Assembly: GCA_031286005.1 (NCBI GenBank)
Contig: JAITVC010000283.1
Location: 1-10,298, forward strand
Reading direction: 5' to 3'
Source of the DNA: Bacteroidales bacterium
GTDB lineage: Bacteria > Bacteroidota > Bacteroidia > Bacteroidales > P3
DNA length: 10,298 nt
A model generated the notes under the pieces. The model ran no database searches. It saw only the letters and a program-made list of their open reading frames with translations, and was not told the DNA's origin. The position numbers and the translations under genes are program-made. This document shows positions 1-9,356 of the stretch, in pieces (position 1 is the stretch's first letter; every line of letters starts with the position of its first letter).

Positions 1-96
1 TCGGCAATGGCCGCTAATTTTTTATCAACGTCAAAGAAACCTCCTCAGGTCGGCGACTCTTGATTCTAATTGTTTTTGTAGTTCGATGGTGTACAT
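1..96 (-). CDS. prfB: Peptide chain release factor 2 (RF2), N-terminal fragment with programmed +1 frameshift
   Basis: RF2 recognises UGA and UAA stop codons and triggers peptide release from the ribosome. Only the N-terminus is here; the gene leaves the window at base 1. Translation from the ATG at 96-94 gives 21 residues ending in DLRRFL and then meets an in-frame TGA at 33-31. Skipping one base continues as DVDKKLAAIA to the edge. This LR-x-[FY]-L / D-x-D join at a CTT TGA C codon context is the hallmark of bacterial prfB (E. coli reads LRGYL / DYDAK), so the stop is programmed rather than a mutation. I chose the ATG at 96 because a -7 element lies 13 bases upstream and the length before the shift is close to that of other RF2 proteins. 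No Shine-Dalgarno precedes the start. The catalytic GGQ domain lies outside the window. Expression is probably autoregulated: low RF2 lets the ribosome pause at UGA and shift. Confidence 0.92.
30..45 (-). other. prfB programmed +1 ribosomal frameshift (recoding) site
   Basis: On the minus strand the order is AGGAGG (45-40), TTT (39-37), CTT (36-34), TGA (33-31), then C (30). This matches the known RF2 recoding cassette element by element: an internal Shine-Dalgarno-like hexamer exactly three bases before the slippery CUU, a UGA stop, and a following C that weakens termination. The P-site tRNA-Leu slips from CUU to UUU and the next codon becomes GAC (Asp). AGGAGG is a perfect anti-SD complement, as strong as or stronger than the AGGGGG of E. 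coli. Confidence 0.92.
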
Positions 97-109
97 AGAA
101 AAATTTTTG

Positions 110-117
110 CAAAGATA
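110..117 (-). promoter_or_regulatory. Candidate prfB promoter, Bacteroidota -7 element
   Basis: The minus strand reads TATCTTTG, a full match to the TAnnTTTG -7 consensus of the Bacteroidota primary sigma factor. It lies 13 bases before the prfB ATG, which implies a very short leader of roughly ten bases. No clear TTTG/TTG -33 box is visible at the usual spacing; a T-rich TTTT near 137-140 is the nearest candidate. Confidence 0.6.
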
Positions 118-139
118 CAAAAAAAAATTAAGAATTAAA

Positions 140-271
140 AGATTTTGTACCGGAGTTGTAGCGGACTTGATACGGAGATGGTACGGACTTGGGGATAGCT
201 TGTATATAACCTGTACATAACTTGTACATACCCTGTACATACAAAATACATAACAAGTATATAACAAAGTC
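140..271. repeat. Array of twelve degenerate 11-bp tandem repeats upstream of prfB
   Basis: The stretch divides without gaps into twelve 11-base units. Read on the minus strand from 271 downward they approximate GTACAAGT plus a three-base tail. Seven units (271-195) end in TAT, for example GTACAAGTTAT at 227-217 and GTACAGGTTAT at 216-206. Four units (194-151) end in CCG, for example TATCAAGTCCG at 172-162. The last unit, GTACAAAATCT (150-140), is diverged. In the CCG block every second unit carries CAAG, hinting at a 22-bp higher-order period. The unit is about one helical turn, so equivalent bases face the same side of the DNA. The array sits between the GH2 terminator and the prfB promoter. 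An open frame crosses it, but 11 is not a multiple of 3 and the translation shows no repeat, so I treat it as non-coding. Function unknown. Confidence 0.85.
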
Positions 272-297
272 CCTGCCAAATAGACACTGTACAAACA

Positions 298-330
298 AAA
301 AAAAGGCGTTTTTTTAAAACGCCTTTTTTT
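298..330 (-). terminator. Rho-independent terminator of the GH36-GH2 operon (symmetric)
   Basis: A 15-bp perfect inverted repeat (298-312 with 316-330) encloses a three-base loop. The GC core is GGCG (305-308) paired with CGCC (320-323), flanked on both sides by A/T runs. On the minus strand it lies 24 bases beyond the GH2 stop codon and ends in a run of T, as an intrinsic terminator should. The flanking A and T runs make it nearly symmetric, so it could also stop plus-strand transcription. Confidence 0.88.
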
Positions 331-353
331 CGATGTATCTATTCGCTTCCCCA

Positions 354-3881
<3,528 letters not shown>

Positions 3882-6050
3882 TTATTTGTAAAACAGGGTA
3901 TCGACTAATTTAACTTCGGTGATTTCAAACACCCGACTGCTTAAACTTCGTGTTGACGACACAGGCAAGCCTTCTTTCATCAAACGTGCGCCGTCGATGT
4001 TCAGAAATTCCGCAGGCTTGGCGCTTCCGAGAAGGTTGATTTCACGAACGTTGTAAACTTTATCGGGATTGAGGCCTTGCAGGCGCACAGGATAGAAACG
4101 TTCGCCTGAACGGGTGTGAGTGGTGTAGGAAAACAGCACGGCTGTGTCTTTGCTTTCATTGGCATACATCAACACGGCACGGTTTTCATCATAAGGCGAA
4201 ATCAAGCGGTACAAATCACCCTGCATAATCACATGGCTAAGACGTTTGTAGTTTTGAACGGCATCTTGACAGTATTTCAAATCCTGTTCATTCAACGTTT
4301 GAATGTCTATATCGAAACCCAATCGCCCTTGCATCGCTACATCGGTGCGGAATTTGATGGATTGATTGCCCCACGAGGTAACGTGCGCACTCAATGCAAC
4401 AGACGGGAAGAAATACGAGTAGCCCCATTGAATATACACCCGTTCGAGGCCATCGGTATTATCGCTCGGCCAAAATTCGGTAAAGTATTTAAGCGAGCCA
4501 TAGTCCACACGTCCGCCACCGCCCGAACAAAGCATGATTGGCAAATGCGGGTATTTTTCGCGCAAGCGTTGCAAAACATTGTATAATCCTAATTGATAGT
4601 CGACATAGATATGCGATTGCCGGTTTTTCAGATATGGTGAGTAGGAGTTGGTCATCATCCGGTTGCAATCCCATTTGATATAGGCAATGCCGGGATTTTT
4701 GGTCAACATGTCGTTGAGCATGTTGTACATGAAATCCTGCACTTGCGGATTGGCCACGTCCAGCACCAATTGAGCACGGTAATAATGCTCCGCACGACCG
4801 GGCAGTTTAATAATCCAATCGGGATGTTTTTCGTAGAGTTCGCTCTTGGGGTTAACCATTTCGGGTTCCACCCAAATACCGAATTTCACACCTTCGGCGT
4901 TGGCTTCCTTAATCAAGCTGCCGATGCCGTTGGGCAGTTTCTCTTTGTTCACTTGCCAATCGCCAAGTCCGGCGTTGGCCGCATTGCGTGGATATTTATT
5001 GGCAAACCAGCCATCGTCGAGCAAGAACAAATCCACGCCCAATGTCTTGGTATCGCCAAACAAGCGTTTCAGCTTGGTCTCATCAAAATTAAAATAGGTG
5101 GCCTCCCAATTATTCAACAAGGTCATGCGAGGTTTCTCGCCGTCCAAAATGCCAAACTTCCGTGCCCAGCGGTGCAAATCACGAGAGGCTTTGCCCTTGC
5201 CTTCGGCGCTGTATGTAAAGATAAAAGCGGGCGTGGTAAACGTTTTCCCGGAAGGCAAATAATATTCGGAAGCAAACGGATTGATGCCCGACACAATTCG
5301 CAACGAATTGAGATTGTCCAATTCAAACAGATAGCGGAAATTACCAGACCATTCGAGCGTTCCGGCCAGCACTTCGCCCGTGGTTTCGGTGGCGGGATGG
5401 TTCAGCGAAAGCATAAATACCGGCGTTTGGAACATCTGCGAACGGGTGCCGAGCTTGCTGTCGATGATTTTAATGCCCGACGTGAGGCAACTTTCCTGCA
5501 TCTTCATTTCGGCAGCCCAATCGCCGTGAAACTGTGTGAGCCAATACTTATCGGCATCGAAATGCAGCATATTGGAAGCGTAGTTACTCAATATAATAGT
5601 ACCCTTTTCGGAATGCTTAATTTCACTCCACGTGCGAATCACGTTTTGGTCGGGATAGGCGGCAAAAAACAGCGTAACCGTAACCGGATACAACGAATCT
5701 TTCATCTCGATTCTCGTTAAAACACTGCCATCATCATTCTTTGAGGAATTATGACTAACATAAACCGGCGCCAAAGCCGGGTTGCCATCCGTGTGCGTGA
5801 TGCGCAAGGCAGGTTCAAACAAATCGTCGGTGCCCCAAGCGATGTAGGCTTCGTGTTTAGGCTGAACAAAAGCCGGATTAGCGGTTTCGTTCAGCGTTTG
5901 ACCAAAATAGGTCTGATAAAGTTTGTTCCCTTTGCCAACGGTCAACGTCAGTTGAACGTCGTTCGTACGGATGTCAATTTGTTGCCCCTTTGCAGAGAAC
6001 GAGCCAAAAAACAAGGCCAAAAGAAAAGATGTCGATAAAAAAGATTTCAT
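3882..6050 (-). CDS. Exported GH36 alpha-galactosidase (melibiase)
   Basis: The enzyme is predicted to release terminal alpha-galactose from melibiose, raffinose-family sugars or galactomannan fragments. It has 722 residues, typical of the long tetramer-type GH36 enzymes. The N-terminus is a signal peptide (MKSFLSTSFLLALFFG, probable cleavage near FSAKGQ). A beta-sandwich domain occupies about residues 25-300, followed by the barrel with LLDDGWF and GIWVEPEMVNP. The nucleophile Asp461 lies in KWDCNR. CSGGGGR follows, then SDNTD (Asp530 and Asp533), which contains the expected acid/base Asp. A C-terminal beta domain ends the protein. All expected catalytic motifs are intact. It is the first gene of a two-gene operon with the downstream GH2 enzyme, so the pair probably removes alpha- and beta-galactose from the same or related oligosaccharides. 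A -7 element lies 23 bases before the start and no Shine-Dalgarno is present. A related activity (alpha-N-acetylgalactosaminidase) is less likely. Confidence 0.93.
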   Translation of the reverse strand: MKSFLSTSFLLALFFGSFSAKGQQIDIRTNDVQLTLTVGKGNKLYQTYFGQTLNETANPAFVQPKHEAYIAWGTDDLFEPALRITHTDGNPALAPVYVSHNSSKNDDGSVLTRIEMKDSLYPVTVTLFFAAYPDQNVIRTWSEIKHSEKGTIILSNYASNMLHFDADKYWLTQFHGDWAAEMKMQESCLTSGIKIIDSKLGTRSQMFQTPVFMLSLNHPATETTGEVLAGTLEWSGNFRYLFELDNLNSLRIVSGINPFASEYYLPSGKTFTTPAFIFTYSAEGKGKASRDLHRWARKFGILDGEKPRMTLLNNWEATYFNFDETKLKRLFGDTKTLGVDLFLLDDGWFANKYPRNAANAGLGDWQVNKEKLPNGIGSLIKEANAEGVKFGIWVEPEMVNPKSELYEKHPDWIIKLPGRAEHYYRAQLVLDVANPQVQDFMYNMLNDMLTKNPGIAYIKWDCNRMMTNSYSPYLKNRQSHIYVDYQLGLYNVLQRLREKYPHLPIMLCSGGGGRVDYGSLKYFTEFWPSDNTDGLERVYIQWGYSYFFPSVALSAHVTSWGNQSIKFRTDVAMQGRLGFDIDIQTLNEQDLKYCQDAVQNYKRLSHVIMQGDLYRLISPYDENRAVLMYANESKDTAVLFSYTTHTRSGERFYPVRLQGLNPDKVYNVREINLLGSAKPAEFLNIDGARLMKEGLPVSSTRSLSSRVFEITEVKLVDTLFYK

Positions 6051-6073
6051 AGTTCGTTTGTTAAAATTCTTGG

Positions 6074-6081
6074 CAAAGATA
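6074..6081 (-). promoter_or_regulatory. Candidate promoter of the GH36-GH2 operon (-7 element)
   Basis: The minus strand reads TATCTTTG, a full TAnnTTTG match, 23 bases before the GH36 ATG. This gives a short leader of about 20 bases. I see no convincing -33 box at about 19 bases upstream, so it may need an activator. The element and a few flanking bases (GTATCTTTG) are identical to those in front of prfB. Confidence 0.6.
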
Positions 6082-6127
6082 CGAAAAATTTATGAATAAT
6101 ATGGCGGGAACTGACAAGTTGTTATAC

Positions 6128-6285
6128 ATGAAGGTTTCCGAACGTTCGGATACCTTCATGTTGCCCTGCATGGAGCTTTCCGAAACTCGGAAACTATCAT
6201 GTAGCCCTACGCGAAGGTTTCCGCAAGTTCGGAAACTAACATGCAGTCCTGCGGGAAACTTTCCGCAAGTCGGACACCTTCAACC
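6128..6285. repeat. Tandem hairpin array, about four ~42-bp units, between divergent promoters
   Basis: The core TTTCCG recurs at 6135, 6177, 6218 and 6260 (spacing 42, 41, 42). Each unit has a large inverted repeat. In unit 1 the arms GAAGGTTTCCGAAC (6130-6143) and GTTCGGATACCTTC (6144-6157) pair at 13 of 14 positions. Unit 2 has TTTCCGA/TCGGAAA around AAC. Unit 3 has GTTTCCG/CGGAAAC. Unit 4 is the weakest. Between the large hairpins are short ones: GTAG-CC-CTAC (6201-6210) and GCAG-TC-CTGC (6243-6252). The T-A pair in one is C-G in the other, so pairing is kept despite base change. A 69-codon plus-strand frame crosses the array, but it has no recognisable product and the 41-base step would break the frame of repetition. 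This looks like a REP- or MITE-like intergenic element; identity unknown. Confidence 0.82.
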
Positions 6286-6372
6286 CTCGATTTTTGTGTA
6301 AAATTTATCTGTTTTGTTAATAACTTTTTTTGAAAAGCATTATTTTGCAGGTTATATTTGGTAGTTTTTTTG

Positions 6373-6380
6373 TAATTTTG
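6373..6380 (+). promoter_or_regulatory. Candidate promoter of the lipoprotein gene (-7 element)
   Basis: TAATTTTG matches TAnnTTTG and ends 18 bases before the ATG at 6399. TTG triplets at 6345-6347 and 6358-6360 sit at spacings of 25 and 12 bases, neither ideal for a -33 box, so only the -7 element is supported. The leader is AT-rich with no Shine-Dalgarno near the start. Confidence 0.5.
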
Positions 6381-6398
6381 TCGGAAAATAACACAAAA

Positions 6399-7358
6399 AT
6401 GAAACAAGCGTTCTCCATATTGATCATTTCGATTTTAATGACGTCGTGTGCGACGCTCTTCAATCGTCCGTATAAAAACGTAACTATCCATACAACAGAG
6501 CCGAGCAAACTAATTGTTGAGCAAGACACCATTCAAACAGTCGATAATAAAGCACATTTAAGAGTTAAACGGCAAGAAAAATTGTTGCCCATCGTTGCGG
6601 TTACGGATAGTTTGACAAAATCGATTTTAGTTGAACCCCGAAATTCCGGTGCGTATTGGCTTAATCTCTATTATTACGGAATAGGGATGCTTGTGGATAT
6701 GAATAACTCGAAGCGTTGGACTTATCCCGGCAAAATTTTCATTAATTCGTCAGATGCAACAAGCGATTATTCGTATTTTGGTCAAGCCAATAATAAGGGC
6801 GAATTATATTTGCATTTCTCTGTGCCGACAATTAATCCGTTTCGTATGGTGGTTGAAAATGAAGGAGAAAAATCTATGATAGGTGTAGCCGGAATAACTA
6901 TTGGGCTTGACTATTACCATTCAAAAGATCAGTTTGTTCATTTTGGGTTTTCGGGACTTTTCGCGGGTTGGTCAACTCAAAGAAACCCTGCAACAGAACA
7001 AAATAGCCGAAACACAGAAAGAGAAAGCATGACTACCGAATATTTCAGCCTCTCAAACAACCACAAAATGGGACGTTTTTCAATTGGCTACGGACTTTCT
7101 TTCTCGAAAAATGTTTGGGTATACAAAAAGACAGATGCCGCATTGTTTCTTATTCCTTTCCTGCTTACAATAGACTACAGAAAACAATCCCACCATACAT
7201 TAGGATTGGTATTTCCAGCCTATTTTCAGTTGGGCGAATATGTAAATATGGGTATTGTTTACAGACCGTCTTTTTTTAGACTAAATACGGTTGACAAATT
7301 TGCTTACGAACACTTAATAAGCATAGATTTTGCGTGGAAAGTAAGGTTGAAGAGATAA
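6399..7358 (+). CDS. Orphan lipoprotein with probable C-terminal beta-barrel-like domain
   Basis: I do not recognise a named family with certainty. The protein has 319 residues. The start at 6399 is preferred over an in-frame ATG at 6330 because it opens a type II signal peptide with lipobox LMTSC (Cys17), and because the -7 element at 6373-6380 lies downstream of the longer start. The mature N-terminus (CATLFNRPYKNVTI, about 17-80) resembles small beta domains that follow the lipid anchor in many Bacteroidota lipoproteins. Next is a short hydrophobic stretch, YYYGIGMLVD (91-100), then WTYPGKIFI. From about 135 onward, alternating polar and aromatic strands recur (YLHFSV, HFGFSGLFAG, FSIGYGLSFS, MGIVYRP, IDFAWKVRL), as in an outer-membrane beta-barrel or a beta-rich lipoprotein. 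It is monocistronic as far as visible, between the hairpin array and the hydrogenase operon. It looks more AT-rich than its neighbours. Outer-membrane location is inferred. Confidence 0.85.
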   Translation: MKQAFSILIISILMTSCATLFNRPYKNVTIHTTEPSKLIVEQDTIQTVDNKAHLRVKRQEKLLPIVAVTDSLTKSILVEPRNSGAYWLNLYYYGIGMLVDMNNSKRWTYPGKIFINSSDATSDYSYFGQANNKGELYLHFSVPTINPFRMVVENEGEKSMIGVAGITIGLDYYHSKDQFVHFGFSGLFAGWSTQRNPATEQNSRNTERESMTTEYFSLSNNHKMGRFSIGYGLSFSKNVWVYKKTDAALFLIPFLLTIDYRKQSHHTLGLVFPAYFQLGEYVNMGIVYRPSFFRLNTVDKFAYEHLISIDFAWKVRLKR

Positions 7359-7368
7359 AGAGGAAGAC

Positions 7369-7439
7369 AAAACAGTGTTAAAATTCATTAACATTTCTTA
7401 ACTATTCGGAATTTTTTTGTAACTTTGTAAAACAGTGTT
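7369..7439 (+). repeat. Duplicated motif AAAACAGTGTT around a -7 element
   Basis: AAAACAGTGTT occurs at 7369-7379 and again at 7429-7439, exactly 60 bases apart. Its core AACAGTGTT is a 9-bp palindrome (AACA-G-TGTT), the form expected of a small operator half-site. The second copy begins one base after the -7 element at 7420-7427 and would cover its transcription start. A third small palindrome, ATTCGGAAT, sits at 7404-7412. These could bind a regulator of the downstream hydrogenase genes, but nothing in the window identifies one. Confidence 0.45.
7420..7427 (+). promoter_or_regulatory. Candidate distal promoter upstream of hydB (-7 element)
   Basis: TAACTTTG is a full TAnnTTTG match, 135 bases before the hydB ATG, and is preceded by a run of seven T. 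No good -33 box is seen. If active it would give a long leader containing the second AAAACAGTGTT copy and the heptamer repeats. Confidence 0.4.
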
Positions 7440-7492
7440 TCGCTCGATTTGACGGCGATTGATGAGAGAAAGAAAAAAGAAACAGAATAATT

Positions 7493-7520
7493 TTCAATTT
7501 TCCATTGTCAATTGTCAATT
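7493..7520. repeat. Heptamer repeat [GT]T[CT]AATT-type spanning the hydB -33 region
   Basis: Four 7-bp units can be set in phase: TTCAATT (7493-7499), TTCCATT (7500-7506), GTCAATT (7507-7513) and GTCAATT (7514-7520). The last two are identical. The repeat overlaps the candidate -33 box of the hydB promoter, so a change in unit number would change promoter spacing or choice of -33 box. Confidence 0.55.
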
Positions 7521-7534
7521 TTTTCGTACCTTTG
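7505..7534 (+). promoter_or_regulatory. Proximal promoter of hydB-hydA (-33 and -7 boxes)
   Basis: TACCTTTG (7527-7534) matches TAnnTTTG, and a TTG at 7505-7507 sits 19 bases upstream, the usual spacing of the Bacteroidota -33 box. This is the only candidate promoter in the window with both boxes. The -7 element ends 28 bases before the hydB ATG; the leader is AT-rich and lacks a Shine-Dalgarno. Confidence 0.72.
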
Positions 7535-7562
7535 CATCCTAAATTAATTTAAAATCCAAAAT

Positions 7563-9356
7563 ATGGCAAACTACAAAATGCACCTACTTGTTTGCGGCGG
7601 TACCGGATGTAAGGCCTCGCAAAGCGAAGAGATTTTGACTAATCTACGTCAGATCGTAGAGGACAAAGGTCTCGAAAATGAAGTTCAAGTCATTCTCACG
7701 GGTTGTTTCGGCTTTTGCGAAAAAGGCCCGATTGTGAAAGTGCTTCCTGACAACACCTTCTACACTCGGGTTACGCCAACCGATGCCCGCGAAATTGTGG
7801 AAGAACACATCATCAAAGGCCGTAAAGTAACACGCTTGCTCTACGAAGACCCTTCAACCAAAGAACATGTGGCTGATTCAAAACACATGGAATTTTACCA
7901 AAAACAAATTCGTGTAGCCCTGCGGAATTGCGGATTTATTGATCCGGAAAACATCGACGAGTATATTGCTCGTGATGGCTATGCCGCTTTGGGCAAATGT
8001 TTGACGGAACTTGATCCGCAAAAAACCATTGACATTGTCAAAGCGTCCGGTCTGCGCGGTCGCGGTGGTGCAGGATTTCCGACAGGTTTAAAATGGGAAA
8101 TTACCAGCAAATCGCAAGCCGATCAAAAATATGTGGTTTGTAACGCCGACGAGGGAGACCCGGGTGCGTTTATGGATCGTTCGATTTTGGAAGGCGACCC
8201 GCACTCCATCATCGAAGCGATGGCTATTTGCGGCTATTCTATCGGCGCTACCAAAGGTTTGGTGTATATCCGTGCGGAATATCCGTTGGCTATCGAACGT
8301 TTGAAAATTGCGATTGACCAAGCCCGTGAATACGGCTTGTTGGGCAAAGATATTTTAGGCACCGGGTTTGAATTTGATGTAGAACTCCGCTATGGTGCAG
8401 GCGCTTTCGTTTGCGGTGAAGAAACGGCGTTGATTCACTCAATGGAAGGCGCTCGCGGCGAACCTACGTTTAAGCCGCCTTTCCCATCCGTATCAGGCTA
8501 TCTGGGAAAACCAACCAACGTGAACAACGTGGAAACCTTTGCCAATATTCCGGTTATCATCAATCAAGGTGCGGAATGGTTTTCTAAAATCGGTACCGAA
8601 AAAGCGCATGGTACGAAAGTGTTTGCTTTAGCTGGAAAAATCAACAACGTTGGTTTGATTGAAGTCCCAATGGGCATCACGCTTCGCGAAGTGATTTACG
8701 AAATCGGTGGCGGCATCAAAGACGGCAAGAAATTCAAAGCCGTTCAAACCGGAGGTCCTTCGGGCGGATGCTTGACGGAAAAGGATTTGGATATGACGAT
8801 TGATTATGACAACTTGATTGCTGCAGGCTCTATGATGGGCTCCGGCGGTATGGTTGTGATGGATGAAGACGATTGTATGGTTTCGATTGCGAAATTCTAT
8901 TTGGATTTTACCGTAGAGGAATCTTGCGGAAAATGCTCGCCATGCCGTATTGGTAACAAACGTTTGTACGAAATGTTGGACGATATTACCAAAGGCAAAG
9001 GCACGATGGAAACTCTCGAAAAACTTCGCAATTTGAGTAAAGTAATTAAAGATACGTCTCTTTGCCAATTAGGACAAAGTTCGCCAAACCCCGTACTTTC
9101 TACGATTGACGCATTTTGGGACGAATACGTTGAACACGTTGTGGACAAAAAATGCCGCGCAGGTCAATGTAAAGCGTTGATGCAATATCACATTGTTGAA
9201 GAAAATTGCGTAGGTTGTACGGCTTGTGCCCGCAACTGTCCGGTTAACGCTATCGTTGGCGAAAAGAAAGTGCCGCACACCATTAAACAAGATATTTGTA
9301 TCAAATGCGGTGCCTGTATCGAAAAATGTAAGTTTAACGCAATCATCATCAAATAA
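7563..9356 (+). CDS. hydB: NADH-linked [FeFe]-hydrogenase, NuoF-like flavoprotein subunit HydB
   Basis: This is the NAD(H)-binding, FMN-containing subunit of cytoplasmic multimeric [FeFe]-hydrogenases (HydABC type), which pass electrons between NADH, ferredoxin and H2. The 597 residues have the full family layout. A thioredoxin-like [2Fe-2S] domain comes first (Cys11, Cys16, Cys48, Cys52). The FMN/NADH core follows, with RGRGGAGFPTG (165-175), NADEGDPGAF (194-203) and GAGAFVCGEETAL (278-290). A [4Fe-4S] site has SCGKCSPC with Cys455, 458, 461 and Cys501. A C-terminal ferredoxin domain carries two [4Fe-4S] motifs (Cys549/552/555/559 and Cys579/582/585/589). The extra N- and C-terminal FeS domains separate it from NuoF of complex I. 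Cys531 and Cys536 with nearby His524 or His543 could form the zinc site reported in HydB-type subunits; that is inference. It is the first gene after the promoter and its stop overlaps the hydA start by one base. The NuoE-like HydC partner is not upstream. Confidence 0.95.
   Translation: MANYKMHLLVCGGTGCKASQSEEILTNLRQIVEDKGLENEVQVILTGCFGFCEKGPIVKVLPDNTFYTRVTPTDAREIVEEHIIKGRKVTRLLYEDPSTKEHVADSKHMEFYQKQIRVALRNCGFIDPENIDEYIARDGYAALGKCLTELDPQKTIDIVKASGLRGRGGAGFPTGLKWEITSKSQADQKYVVCNADEGDPGAFMDRSILEGDPHSIIEAMAICGYSIGATKGLVYIRAEYPLAIERLKIAIDQAREYGLLGKDILGTGFEFDVELRYGAGAFVCGEETALIHSMEGARGEPTFKPPFPSVSGYLGKPTNVNNVETFANIPVIINQGAEWFSKIGTEKAHGTKVFALAGKINNVGLIEVPMGITLREVIYEIGGGIKDGKKFKAVQTGGPSGGCLTEKDLDMTIDYDNLIAAGSMMGSGGMVVMDEDDCMVSIAKFYLDFTVEESCGKCSPCRIGNKRLYEMLDDITKGKGTMETLEKLRNLSKVIKDTSLCQLGQSSPNPVLSTIDAFWDEYVEHVVDKKCRAGQCKALMQYHIVEENCVGCTACARNCPVNAIVGEKKVPHTIKQDICIKCGACIEKCKFNAIIIK

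Noticed and set aside
31..33. Premature stop making prfB a pseudogene
   Set aside because: The stop sits in the canonical RF2 recoding context and homology resumes exactly in the +1 frame.
4743..5720. 325-codon plus-strand open frame opposite the GH36 gene
   Set aside because: It lies wholly antisense to an intact, motif-complete alpha-galactosidase, its translation shows no recognisable domain, and no promoter precedes it.
6128..6285. CRISPR array
   Set aside because: Repeats are contiguous hairpins with related rather than unique sequence between them, only about four imperfect units, and no cas genes. The 11-bp array at 140-271 has no spacers at all.
6092..6301. 69-codon plus-strand frame over the hairpin array
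   Set aside because: The translation is only the hairpin repeats (recurring FPQV and SETRKL-like strings), with an out-of-frame 41-base step and no homology I recognise.
6330..6398. Longer lipoprotein start at 6330
   Set aside because: The -7 element at 6373-6380 lies inside this extension, and the start at 6399 gives a standard lipoprotein signal with the lipobox Cys at residue 17.
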